This document shows positions 20,680 through 28,338 of a stretch of 64,000 bases of DNA, piece by piece (position 1 is the stretch's first letter; every line of letters starts with the position of its first letter). Under the pieces are notes generated by a model. It had not been told where the DNA came from. It was given only the letters and a program-made list of their open reading frames with translations, and made no database searches. Both the position numbers and the translations under genes were made by a program. Source of the stretch: Gammaproteobacteria bacterium. Lineage in GTDB: Bacteria > Pseudomonadota > Gammaproteobacteria > DSM-19610. Location of the stretch: the NCBI GenBank assembly GCA_026197075.1, contig JAPHQV010000015.1:186001-250000 (forward strand). The letters are read 5' to 3'.

Positions 20680-21259
20680 GGGGGGACTGGGCCCCAATGA
20701 ACGAGGCATGCTGCTGCACATCGCCGCCGACTCCATCCATACGGGGCTGCGCGAAGGACATGCCTTGTCGCCAGACCTGGAGACACTGCCCGAGGCCCTG
20801 CAACAAAAGACCGCCTGCTTCGTGACCCTGCACCACACGGGACGGCTGCGTGGCTGCATCGGCAGCCTCGAGCCCCGCGAGTCCCTGGCGCAAAACGTGG
20901 CGGATAACGCCTTCAACGCGGCCTTTCGAGACCCCCGCTTCCCGGAACTGACCGCGATCGAACTGGCCGACCTGGAACTGGATATCTCGGTACTGGGCAC
21001 CCCGCATGTCATGTCCTTCCGTGACGAAGAGGACCTCGTCGCCCAGCTGCGACCGGGACGGGACGGCCTGATCCTGGAGGTGGGCGGGCGGCGCGGAACC
21101 TTCCTGCCTTCGGTATGGGACAGCCTGCCGGATGCGGGGGAATTTCTGCGCCAATTGAAGCAGAAAGCAGGGCTACCGGCGGAGTTCTGGTCCGCGGACA
21201 TCCGGGTGATGCGCTACGTCACCGAATCCTTCGGCGCCCGCTTCGTGGACGTGGAATAG
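20666..21259 (+). CDS. amrA: AmmeMemoRadiSam system protein A (AMMECR1 family)
   Basis: 197-aa AMMECR1-domain protein with the invariant LRGCIG motif (61-66) whose Cys is a candidate catalytic or modified residue. Other family segments are NVADNAFNAAFRDPRFPEL, LELDISVLGTP and GGRRGTFLPSVWDSLPD. The start ATG 20666 lies inside amrB and gives a family-like N-terminus; ATG 20708 with GAGG is the alternative. Together with amrB and amrS it completes the three-gene system. Biochemical role unknown. Confidence 0.92.
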   Translation: MSSNEGGLGPNERGMLLHIAADSIHTGLREGHALSPDLETLPEALQQKTACFVTLHHTGRLRGCIGSLEPRESLAQNVADNAFNAAFRDPRFPELTAIELADLELDISVLGTPHVMSFRDEEDLVAQLRPGRDGLILEVGGRRGTFLPSVWDSLPDAGEFLRQLKQKAGLPAEFWSADIRVMRYVTESFGARFVDVE

Positions 21260-21269
21260 GGGCGGTCGA

Positions 21270-21764
21270 TCAGGGCCAGATCGACACCAGCAAGGCCAGC
21301 CCCGCCAGCAGGCCCAACACCAGCACACCACGCATCGATCGACGCATGATCACGGGCTGAGGCGCCGGATTCTGGCAAAGTTCTCGCGCGCGCATGGCGC
21401 GCGGACACCCTTCGCTTGCAGCTTCCGGGCGCCGCCGCTCGTCCCCCGAACGGCGCTCCAGTTGCTCCCGGGTGGGATTGGCGTCCGCACGTCGATCCTG
21501 GATACCGCGTTCATCCGCCGCCCTGCGCGCCTGCTTCAGGCGTGCCAGATTGTCTTCCGTAAGCGGTTGGCGCAGCACCTCCGGGATCAGTTCTTCGCAA
21601 CGAAACGCCGAACGCCAGTCCCCGGCGCCAAGCCGCAGTTCGTCGGTCATGCGGATGCGGCCCAGGAGAATATAGCGGCGGATCCAGGCCGCCGGGAACG
21701 GCCCGCGTACCACGCCATCACGGCGCGTGAACCACAGCTTGTCGGTAGATGACGGCTCACTCAT
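21270..21764 (-). CDS. GYF_2-like domain protein with C-terminal membrane anchor
   Basis: 164 aa from ATG 21764. Residues about 8-50 (LWFTRRDGVVRGPFPAAWIRRYILLGRI) match the bacterial GYF_2/DUF4339 pattern of a Trp, a GPF/GPY turn and an aromatic helix, a fold that binds proline-rich or other peptides. The middle is highly charged (Arg/Glu-rich, probably coiled or disordered), and the last ~20 residues form one hydrophobic helix, so a tail-anchored inner-membrane protein is likely. No Shine-Dalgarno is visible. Convergent with amrA (10 nt apart) and divergent from the FliK-like gene. Function unknown. Confidence 0.6.
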   Translation of the reverse strand: MSEPSSTDKLWFTRRDGVVRGPFPAAWIRRYILLGRIRMTDELRLGAGDWRSAFRCEELIPEVLRQPLTEDNLARLKQARRAADERGIQDRRADANPTREQLERRSGDERRRPEAASEGCPRAMRARELCQNPAPQPVIMRRSMRGVLVLGLLAGLALLVSIWP

Positions 21765-21929
21765 AGAGGGACGGGCAACGTATTCAGAATCCGGCTGGGA
21801 AGACAGTATTCCTAGCGGCCGGCCAGCGCCATTCCCGAGGGGAATCCGGTCAAAAACCCGCCGCTGCACGGCCCACACGAATGAGACAGCACCGTTTCTT
21901 CCCGGCTGAATTTGCTGCACACTGAAGCC

Positions 21930-23480
21930 ATGGAAACCCGCGGCCCCCTGTCCGGCAATATCCCAGTATCCAGCGCGCGACCGAACGCCGTGAGCAGCGC
22001 CTGGCAGGTGGGCCAGATCCTGCGTGGCACCGTCCTGTCCAGCAGCCCCGGCGGACAGGCCCTGCTGCAGGTCGGCACGCAGACCCTGCAGGGCCAGAGC
22101 CCTATCCCCCTTGCCGCGGGCCAGACGGTCTCCCTGCAGGTGGACGGCCTCACGCCACTACCCCAGCTGCGTATCCTGCCGACATCGGGCACCGACCCCG
22201 TGGGTGATGCCATTCGCAACCTGTTGCCCAAGCAAGGCAGCCTCGCGCCCCTGCTCAACAACCTGGTGCAGCTGGGCAATGCCCGGCCCACGGTACTGCC
22301 GCCATTGTTGCAGGAACTCAGCCGTTCCCTGCTGCGCCAGTTGCCGGACACCCGCAGTGTCAGCACCGCTCCCGGCCTGCGCCAGGCGGTATCCCAGTCG
22401 GGCCTGTTCCTGGAAGCGCGTCTGCTGGCCAGCCGTGACAGCGGCCGGGTAGACCTGAACGCGGACCTCAAGACCAACCTGATGCGGCTGGTACAGCTGG
22501 TGCGCAACTGGCCGGGTGTATCCGGCGACAGCACCGCGGGCAGCCGGGGGACGCCCGGCACGACGCCAGGAGCGGCGCCTCCCCTCCCCCTGCCGCCAGG
22601 CGCGAGTCCGCCTGCACCCGGTCAGGTGGCCACCCCGCTTCCCGCCCTGGTCACGCCGCCGCTGCCGACGCCAGCGACGGTTCCGCCACTTCCTCCGGGC
22701 ACATCGGCCCCGCCCGCGCCGGGTACCGCCACCGGCCAGACACCCGCCGCCGGCCAGACCATCGGCGGAAACCCAGCCACCCTGGCCCGGGGGCTGCGGG
22801 CGGCGGCCGCCTTGCCCGCCGGCGCCGCCCCCTCCGCCGGTCCGCCCGCCAACCCCGCCGCCACACCCGCCAGTGCCCTGGCGCGGGTCTGGCTGACCGG
22901 CGGCCAGCCCATGCCCCTGCCACCGCCACCGCCCCTGCGCGGCCAGCCCCCCCATGCCCAGGCACGGGGGGTGGCCAGCCTGCAGGCCCAACTACCCGCT
23001 CCGCTGCTGCGCGCCGAGCTGTTGCAACAGGCCGAGGCCTCCGTGGCACGCCTGCAGATCAGCCAGCTCGCCTCCCTCCCCCAGAGCCGCGACACGGGCC
23101 TGGAGTGGTTGCTCGACCTGCCCGTGCGTCGGGGCGAGGAGACCGATGTCTGGTCCCTCGGCATTCGCCGTGATGAATCCCGGGGAGGCCGCGACCAGGA
23201 ACAGCAGGGGCCGTTGTGGACGGTGCAACTTGCGTTCGATCTGCCCGGTCTCGGGCCCATGCAGGCCCGGGTGAGTCTGCGCGGCGAGCAGGTGTCCACC
23301 TGGTTCTGGGCCACGCGGGAGGACACCATGCCCTTGCTGCAGGATCATCTGCAGGAGTTACGCCGTGAACTGGAGGCCAGTGGCCTGCAGGTGGACCAGT
23401 TGCACTGCCTGCGCGGTTCCATGCCGGGAAATCCCGAGGCCGCGGCCACGCGTGACCCCATCCTGGATGAACGGGTATGA
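21930..23480 (+). CDS. Flagellar hook-length control protein-like (second FliK homologue)
   Basis: 516 aa. The C-terminal ~130 residues (WTVQLAFDLPGLGPMQARVSLRGEQ ... EASGLQVDQLHCLRG) match the Flg_hook domain of FliK. The middle (about 190-340) is a very Pro/Ala/Gly-rich low-complexity linker, as in FliK-type rulers. It is clearly distinct from the canonical fliK at 50689-51948. Coupled by ATGA overlap to a stand-alone FlhB C-terminal domain gene. It could control export of an alternative substrate or tune the flagellar switch; the role is not established. Confidence 0.75.
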   Translation: METRGPLSGNIPVSSARPNAVSSAWQVGQILRGTVLSSSPGGQALLQVGTQTLQGQSPIPLAAGQTVSLQVDGLTPLPQLRILPTSGTDPVGDAIRNLLPKQGSLAPLLNNLVQLGNARPTVLPPLLQELSRSLLRQLPDTRSVSTAPGLRQAVSQSGLFLEARLLASRDSGRVDLNADLKTNLMRLVQLVRNWPGVSGDSTAGSRGTPGTTPGAAPPLPLPPGASPPAPGQVATPLPALVTPPLPTPATVPPLPPGTSAPPAPGTATGQTPAAGQTIGGNPATLARGLRAAAALPAGAAPSAGPPANPAATPASALARVWLTGGQPMPLPPPPPLRGQPPHAQARGVASLQAQLPAPLLRAELLQQAEASVARLQISQLASLPQSRDTGLEWLLDLPVRRGEETDVWSLGIRRDESRGGRDQEQQGPLWTVQLAFDLPGLGPMQARVSLRGEQVSTWFWATREDTMPLLQDHLQELRRELEASGLQVDQLHCLRGSMPGNPEAAATRDPILDERV

Positions 23481-23776
23481 AGGAACCTGGTAACAAGCGT
23501 CCGCCGCTGGCCGTGGCCCTGCGCTACGATGGCCAGCATGCGCCCCGGGTGACCGCCAAGGGCCGCGACCGGCTGGCCGAGGAGATCCTGGCCCTGGCCC
23601 GCGAGCACAATGTACCGTTACAGGAGAACGCCGAACTGGCAGGCCTGTTGGCGAAGCTGGATCTGGGAGAGGAAATTCCGGAGACGCTGTATCTGGCCGT
23701 GGCCCAGGTGATCGCCTTCGCCTATTACCTGTCGGGCAAGGCACCCCCGGTACCCGATGCCACGGTGGTGGAATAA
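23477..23776 (+). CDS. flhX: FlhB C-terminal domain-like protein (FlhX)
   Basis: 99 aa resembling only the cytoplasmic export-switch domain of FlhB: AVALRYDGQHAPRVTAKGRDRLAEEI, VPLQENAELAGLLAKLDLGEEIP and LYLAVAQVIAFAYYL line up with the C-terminus of the FlhB at 42666-43829. The NPTH autocleavage motif is missing, so it corresponds to the fragment left after cleavage. ATGA overlap with the FliK-like gene shows translational coupling. Similar stand-alone proteins can substitute for the FlhB C-terminal fragment in other bacteria (established for the family); here the role is inferred. Confidence 0.85.
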   Translation: MKEPGNKRPPLAVALRYDGQHAPRVTAKGRDRLAEEILALAREHNVPLQENAELAGLLAKLDLGEEIPETLYLAVAQVIAFAYYLSGKAPPVPDATVVE

Positions 23777-23812
23777 CGCAAAGGGACGTGGCCGGACGGC
23801 CGGCGGGATAGG

Positions 23813-24217
23813 CTAGCCAGTGCCCGTGCGCGCCATGCCGTGCAGCATGACGATGAGATCGGCCTCGCCCGGGGTCAGGCCACAATTCCGTACCAGCTCC
23901 CCGGCATCGGCTCCATGCTGCACCATCTGGATGGCCTGTTGATAGGAACGCTCGCTGCCGGAGCGCAACTCCCACTGATCCTGGCGATCCATCACCCGCC
24001 GCAATTGTTGCTCGAGTTTGACCAGGTGATCGCCGGCCCCGGCGGAAGCACGGCACAGGGCCGCCAGGTCATCGGCCAGCCGCTGGATGTGTGCTTCCTG
24101 CTCCGTTTCCCGCGCCAACCGACTCTGCCCCAGCACACGCAGCCGGCGCCACAGGTACCACTGGCCCGCCAGGCTTGCCAGCAACAGTAGCGCCATCAGT
24201 CCCAGTACCAGGTTCAT
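23813..24217 (-). CDS. DUF2802 family membrane protein
   Basis: 134 aa: one N-terminal membrane helix (about 3-22), a long coiled-coil (about 30-90, RLARETEQEAHIQRLADDLAAL), and a C-terminal DUF2802 motif (SYQQAIQMVQHGADAGELVRNCGLTPGEADLIVMLHG) resembling a small helix-turn-helix-like bundle. GAGGC precedes the ATG. It is the last gene of parC-parP-cheW-small-DUF2802, a neighbourhood also seen in Pseudomonas. The function is unknown; a polar or chemotaxis-linked role is suggested by context. Confidence 0.85.
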   Translation of the reverse strand: MNLVLGLMALLLLASLAGQWYLWRRLRVLGQSRLARETEQEAHIQRLADDLAALCRASAGAGDHLVKLEQQLRRVMDRQDQWELRSGSERSYQQAIQMVQHGADAGELVRNCGLTPGEADLIVMLHGMARTGTG

Positions 24218-24226
24218 CGTGCTGCC

Positions 24227-24400
24227 TCAGGCATATTCGTCAACATGGGGTAGATCCTCTTGCGGTTTGTCGCGCGCTTTATCGCGGGGTTCGCGCCGTG
24301 ATTGCGGGTCGCGCGGGCGCTTCTTGCGGCTCACCGGGGCGTGCGCCGGCCGGGTGGGCCAGACCGGGATCGTGGGTGGAATCTTCCCCGTATCCGCCAT
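24227..24400 (-). CDS. Small basic protein between cheW and DUF2802 gene (57 aa)
   Basis: Short reading frame starting MADTGKIPPT and ending PHVDEYA. It opens with a Pro-rich, tryptophan-containing stretch (TIPVWPTRP), then a strongly basic middle (RKKRPRDPQSRREPRDKARD) and an acidic C-terminus. It fits exactly in the 190-nt space between cheW (7 nt after its stop) and DUF2802 (9 nt before its start) with GGGG 3 nt before the ATG. The composition suggests a disordered linker-type protein. I do not recognise a function; it would be missed by length cut-offs. Confidence 0.6.
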   Translation of the reverse strand: MADTGKIPPTIPVWPTRPAHAPVSRKKRPRDPQSRREPRDKARDKPQEDLPHVDEYA

Positions 24401-24407
24401 GTCCCCG

Positions 24408-24890
24408 TCAGAAGCCGGATAATTCGGCCCATTCCTCGTCGGTCAGAAGTTTGTTGAGATCCACCAGGATCAACAACTCGTCATCATGGCTGGCGACGCC
24501 CTGGATGTACTTGGAACTTTCGTCATTACCGACATTGGGCGCCGATTCCACCTCGGACATGCGCAGGTCCACCACCTCGGCCACGCTGTCCACCAGGATA
24601 CCCACCACCTGCTTGTCCGCCTCGATGATCACGATACGGGTGGAATCGTCCACTTCCTTGCTGGAAAGACCCAGGCGTTCGCGGGTATCGATGACCGTTA
24701 CCACGTTGCCACGCAGGTTGATGATACCCAACACGTACTCGGGGGCACCGGGCACGGGGGCGATTTCCGATACCCGCAGCACTTCCTGTACCTGCATCAC
24801 ATTGATGCCGTAGATCTCCTCATCGAGCCGGAAGGTGACCCACTGCACGACAGGATCGTTTGACTTTGCATTCTGTACCGTTTGTTTCAT
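24408..24890 (-). CDS. cheW: Chemotaxis coupling protein CheW
   Basis: Adaptor linking chemoreceptors to CheA. 160 aa from ATG 24890 (GAGGC upstream); an extension to 24941 is unlikely. Single CheW domain: WVTFRLDEEIYGINVMQVQEVLR, VLGIINLRGNVVTVIDTR, RIVIIEADKQVVGILVDSVAEV and the C-terminal LLILVDLNKLL. Co-transcribed with parC-parP and separated by about 8 kb from the cheYZAB block it serves. Confidence 0.95.
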   Translation of the reverse strand: MKQTVQNAKSNDPVVQWVTFRLDEEIYGINVMQVQEVLRVSEIAPVPGAPEYVLGIINLRGNVVTVIDTRERLGLSSKEVDDSTRIVIIEADKQVVGILVDSVAEVVDLRMSEVESAPNVGNDESSKYIQGVASHDDELLILVDLNKLLTDEEWAELSGF

Positions 24891-24983
24891 GTTCTGCCTC
24901 TGTCCGCGATCACGCCGGGGGGCGGCGCGCCATACAGTCAAATATCGGTCACCGAACCGGATTAATTAGCCCGTTTGCAGGAT

Positions 24984-25700
24984 TTATGCCATGGCATTGC
25001 CATGGGTACCCCTTCCCAGCTGTTCCAGGAAGGCCTCCACCTCCAGCAGGGCGCACATATGCTGGATCACGGTACCGGCCAGCCAGGGGCGTGTGCCCAG
25101 GCTGCCGCGCCATTTCACGTCCTCGGGGTGCAGGCTGACGACCTCGCCGATGCCGCTGGCGGCCAGGCCCCAACGCCCTTTCCCGATGAGCACCAGGTGG
25201 GAGGCACGACCGGCCGCCGCGCCAGCTGCCGCCAGGCGCTCGGGCGGCAGTACCACCTGGGCGGTGTCCACCACCCGTACCTGCTGCCCCAGGTGGTCAA
25301 TCAGGCCCAGAAACAGGGCCGAATGGCCGGGCATGGGGGTCACGGCATCCAGATCCAGGGGCAGCACGCCATTGAGTGCCGTGAGCGGGACCGCCAGGGT
25401 GAGGCCCGCGACCTGGAACAACAGGCACTGGAACTCCGTCCTGGCCCAGGCGGGGCGCCCATTGGCCTGGACCACCGGGGTGGCAAGCGCTTGCGGCCCG
25501 GGAGCGGGTGCGGCCACCGGCGTGGCTTCCTCTGCCACCGGGGCCGGCACGGGGTCTGGTGTCAGGCGTACAGCCGGGGCGGGGCCTGCGGATTCCACCG
25601 GCACCGATTCCGGTGTCTCGCCCAGCAGGGCCTCCAGATAGGCGCTCAGGGCCAGTTGCTGGTCGAGCAGCGCGCCGGTCTTGAGATCGACACCACTCAT
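24984..25700 (-). CDS. parP: CheW-domain polar localization protein, ParP-like
   Basis: 238 aa: a short helical N-terminus (about 1-30), an Ala/Pro/Val-rich linker (about 35-90), and a divergent C-terminal CheW-like domain (FQCLLFQVAGLTLAVPLTALNGVLPL, LFLGLIDHLGQQVRVVDTAQVV, HLVLIGKGRWGLAASGIGEVV). In Vibrio and Pseudomonas such proteins link ParC to the CheA linker and keep chemotaxis arrays at the flagellated pole. The ATG overlaps the parC stop (ATGA), showing tight coupling. Assignment as ParP is by architecture and order. Confidence 0.8.
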   Translation of the reverse strand: MSGVDLKTGALLDQQLALSAYLEALLGETPESVPVESAGPAPAVRLTPDPVPAPVAEEATPVAAPAPGPQALATPVVQANGRPAWARTEFQCLLFQVAGLTLAVPLTALNGVLPLDLDAVTPMPGHSALFLGLIDHLGQQVRVVDTAQVVLPPERLAAAGAAAGRASHLVLIGKGRWGLAASGIGEVVSLHPEDVKWRGSLGTRPWLAGTVIQHMCALLEVEAFLEQLGRGTHGNAMA

Positions 25701-26497
25701 GGGGCTGCTGCCTGCAGGGGTTCCAGTTCCTGGTCCAGCAGGGTCTCCAGCAAAACCTCGTAGGCATTGCCGCCGCGCGTGCCAGGCTGGTGGAAGCAGA
25801 TCGGCGCACCGGCCTGGCTCGCCTCGCGGAAGCGGGTGTCCAGGGGGACCACGCCGTTCCAGGCCGCAGCCCCGTGCTGCTCCCGCAGGGCGCGCAGGCA
25901 TTCGATGGAGGCGCGGGTGCGCTTGTCGAACATGGTGGGCATGATGGTGTAGGGTGGCATCACCCCCTTGGCCTTGCCCACCATCTGCAGGGTATGCAGC
26001 ATGCGCTCCAGACCCTTGAGGGCAAGGAATTCCGTTTGTACCGGGATGATCAGCTGATGGCAGGCCGCCAGGGCATTGACCATCAGCATGCCCAGCACCG
26101 GGGGACAATCGATGAATACATATTCAAACCGTTCGCGCAGCCCCGCCAGGGCCTGGGCGATCACCAGTCCCATGCCATCCTGGGCCCCCAACTGCCGATC
26201 CAGGGTGGCCAGCGCCGTGGAGGCGGGCATCAGGTGCAGGCCCGGGAAGGCGGTGGGCCGCACCAGGGCCTCCAGGTCCGGCAGCGGCGATTTGTTGGCA
26301 CGGGCCTGGAACAGGCTGTAGACGCTGGGGTCCAGGCGGTCCGGGTCGAGACGGAAATAGGAGCTCAGGGAACCCTGCGGATCCAGGTCGACCATCAGTG
26401 CGGAATGGCCACGCTGGGCCAGCAGCCCCGCCAGGCTGACGGTGGTCGTGGTTTTGCCTACGCCTCCCTTCTGGTTGGCGATGGTCCAGATCTTCAT
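25697..26497 (-). CDS. parC: ParA-family ATPase for polar chemotaxis array placement (ParC-like)
   Basis: 266 aa from ATG 26497. Deviant Walker A KGGVGKTTT (10-18), Walker A' LMVDLDPQGSLSSYF, and Walker B VFIDCPPVLGMLMVNA. It is more like the orphan ParA proteins of flagellar/chemotaxis loci than chromosomal ParA, because parP and cheW follow with ATGA coupling and no parB is present. It is expected to form a polar gradient or cap that positions chemoreceptor arrays and segregates them at division. A sigma-54 type promoter lies about 46 nt upstream. Confidence 0.88.
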   Translation of the reverse strand: MKIWTIANQKGGVGKTTTTVSLAGLLAQRGHSALMVDLDPQGSLSSYFRLDPDRLDPSVYSLFQARANKSPLPDLEALVRPTAFPGLHLMPASTALATLDRQLGAQDGMGLVIAQALAGLRERFEYVFIDCPPVLGMLMVNALAACHQLIIPVQTEFLALKGLERMLHTLQMVGKAKGVMPPYTIMPTMFDKRTRASIECLRALREQHGAAAWNGVVPLDTRFREASQAGAPICFHQPGTRGGNAYEVLLETLLDQELEPLQAAAP

Positions 26498-26525
26498 GCC
26501 GAATGGCTCCTGCAGACTGCGCGCT

Positions 26526-26537
26526 TGTCTATAGACA
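26526..26537. promoter_or_regulatory. Palindrome at the parC transcription start
   Basis: Perfect 12-bp palindrome TGTCTATAGACA, overlapping the start point expected from the sigma-54 promoter at 26543-26559. A candidate operator; no binding factor can be named. Confidence 0.3.
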
Positions 26538-26542
26538 GTAGC

Positions 26543-26559
26543 AGCAGCAATCATGCCAA
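26543..26559 (-). promoter_or_regulatory. Sigma-54 promoter of parC-parP-cheW
   Basis: On the minus strand TTGGCATGATTGCTGCT: -24 element TTGGCATG and -12 element CTGCT, with GG and GC at the exact 12-nt register. Two departures from the consensus (C to T in -24, T to C in -12). Predicted start about 26532, 35 nt before the ATG. Confidence 0.55.
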
Positions 26560-26576
26560 TCCCGGCGTAACTTGGT

Positions 26577-26604
26577 TTGTATTTATATTTCAGTAAATTA
26601 TAAT
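26577..26604 (+). promoter_or_regulatory. Candidate sigma-70 promoter for opgG operon
   Basis: TTGTAT (26577-26582), 16-nt spacer, perfect TATAAT (26599-26604) in an unusually AT-rich patch. A second candidate, TTGGTC-N16-TACTAT, lies at 26663-26690. Both point to the opgG operon starting at 26794. Confidence 0.45.
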
Positions 26605-26662
26605 GCCCATCCCGGCAGACGGCCGGCTAGTGCGACAAGAATTTGCCGCTTTTCCGGAAATG

Positions 26663-26690
26663 TTGGTCCGGCAGGGAGTTAGGCTACTAT
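26663..26690 (+). promoter_or_regulatory. Second candidate promoter for opgG operon
   Basis: TTGGTC at 26663-26668, 16-nt spacer, TACTAT at 26685-26690. It would give a shorter leader (about 95 nt) than the promoter at 26577. Confidence 0.35.
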
Positions 26691-26793
26691 TGGCACGCCC
26701 GACCGGGACAGCATCCCGCCGGCCAGCCCTGGGGAGCGACTCCGTACCGGACCCGTAGCCCCACATCCACATCGAGATCACAAGGTTCTGCCC

Positions 26794-28338
26794 ATGCGTA
26801 CTCTCATCAAGGCCTGTGCCCTGATCATCAGCCTGTGCGGTGTGCAAACCGCCACGGCCTTTGACTTCGAGGATGTCGTCGAGAAGGCGCGCAACCTCGC
26901 CGCCAAACCCTACGCGGCACCGACCGCGATTCCGCGCTTCCTGCGCGAACTCAGCTACGATGAGTACCAGAACATTCGCTTCGACCCGGAGCAGAGCCTC
27001 TGGCGGGACAGCAATGCAAAATTCCAGGTACTGCTGACCTCACCGGGACTGTTCTATACCCACCCGGTGGCGATCCATATCGTCGATGCCGAGGGCATGC
27101 GACCCCTGCCCTATCGCAAAAGCTATTTCACCTTCGCGGACCCCGAACTGGAGAAACGCATTCCGCCTGACCTGGGATATGCCGGCTTCAAGCTCAGCTA
27201 TCCCCTGTCCGGCAACGACGAACAAAACCAGTTCCTGGTATTCGCCGGTGCCAGCTATTTTCGCGCCGTCGGCAAGCGCGACGCCTGGGGCCTGTCGGGA
27301 CGCGGCATCGCCGTCAATACCGGGCTGCCCAGTGGCGAGGAGTTTCCCTCCTTCACCCACTTCTGGCTGGAACGCCCCGCGCCGAATGCGCGCAACCTGC
27401 GCTTGTACGGGCTACTCGACGGCAAGAGCCTGACGGGCGCCTACCAGTTCGTGGTCACACCCGGTGAAACCACCCAGCTGCAGGTGGAAGCCGTATTGTT
27501 TCCTCGTGGTGATATACCACTGTTCGGCATCGCACCCTTGACCAGCATGTTCTTCTTCGGGGAAAACACACACCGTCCGCCGGGCGAGTGGCGACCCGAG
27601 GTGCACGACTCCGATGGCCTGCTGCTCAACGACGGTGCCAGCGGTGAATGGTTGTGGCGTCCCCTGCTCAATCCCCAGCGCCTGGAAATGGATTACCTCA
27701 AGGTCGAGGCGCTGCGTGGCTTCGGCCTGCTACAGCGCGACCGCGATTTCGATCATTACCAGGACCTGGGCGCCCTGTATGACCAGCGCCCCGGCGCCTG
27801 GGTGAAGCCAAGGGGTGAGTGGGGACCGGGCAAAGTGGTGCTGGTGCAACTCCCCACCCCCGCCGAAACCAACGACAACATCGTGGCCTTCTGGACGCCG
27901 GACAAATCACCGGCAACCAACCAAGCCTATCGCATCGCCTACGATCTGTTCTTCGGCCGTCCCGATATGACCCAGAACCCCATGGGCAAGGCCATCAACA
28001 GCTTCCTCGGCGATGGTGGCATCGTCGGTGGTGGCAACGTGGCGGGGGCCTACCGGGTCATCGTGGACTTCCAGGGCGGACCGATGGACAAGCTGAAACC
28101 CGGGGCACCGGTCACCGCCACGGTGAGCGCCCAGGAAGGCGGCGAGGTCATCGAGCACTTCGTGGAATACAATGCACCTCTACGCGCCTGGCGACTTTCC
28201 ATGCTTGCCAAGCCCGCGGAGGGCAAGCCGCTGGAACTGCGCGCCTTCCTGTCCCAAGGGGAACGCACGCTGACGGAAACCTGGACTTACCGCCTGCCAT
28301 CCGGCAACGGCATCCTCTCCGAAGGCAAGCGTCGGTGA
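26794..28338 (+). CDS. opgG: Osmoregulated periplasmic glucan biosynthesis protein OpgG
   Basis: Periplasmic protein needed to make the beta-glucan backbone of osmoregulated periplasmic glucans. 514 aa with a clear Sec signal peptide (about 1-21, cleavage after TATA before FDFEDVV). Family segments include FDFEDVVEKARNLAAKPY, YRKSYFTFADPEL, GASYFRAVGK, FWLERPAPNARNLRLYGLLD, LTSMFFFGENTH and NDNIVAFWTP. Followed with a GTGA overlap by a small gene and then opgH. Confidence 0.95.
   Translation: MRTLIKACALIISLCGVQTATAFDFEDVVEKARNLAAKPYAAPTAIPRFLRELSYDEYQNIRFDPEQSLWRDSNAKFQVLLTSPGLFYTHPVAIHIVDAEGMRPLPYRKSYFTFADPELEKRIPPDLGYAGFKLSYPLSGNDEQNQFLVFAGASYFRAVGKRDAWGLSGRGIAVNTGLPSGEEFPSFTHFWLERPAPNARNLRLYGLLDGKSLTGAYQFVVTPGETTQLQVEAVLFPRGDIPLFGIAPLTSMFFFGENTHRPPGEWRPEVHDSDGLLLNDGASGEWLWRPLLNPQRLEMDYLKVEALRGFGLLQRDRDFDHYQDLGALYDQRPGAWVKPRGEWGPGKVVLVQLPTPAETNDNIVAFWTPDKSPATNQAYRIAYDLFFGRPDMTQNPMGKAINSFLGDGGIVGGGNVAGAYRVIVDFQGGPMDKLKPGAPVTATVSAQEGGEVIEHFVEYNAPLRAWRLSMLAKPAEGKPLELRAFLSQGERTLTETWTYRLPSGNGILSEGKRR

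Noticed and set aside
25697-26497. Chromosome or plasmid partition ParA
   Set aside because: No parB or centromere-like repeats nearby; it is coupled to a CheW-domain protein and cheW, the signature of the chemotaxis ParC type.
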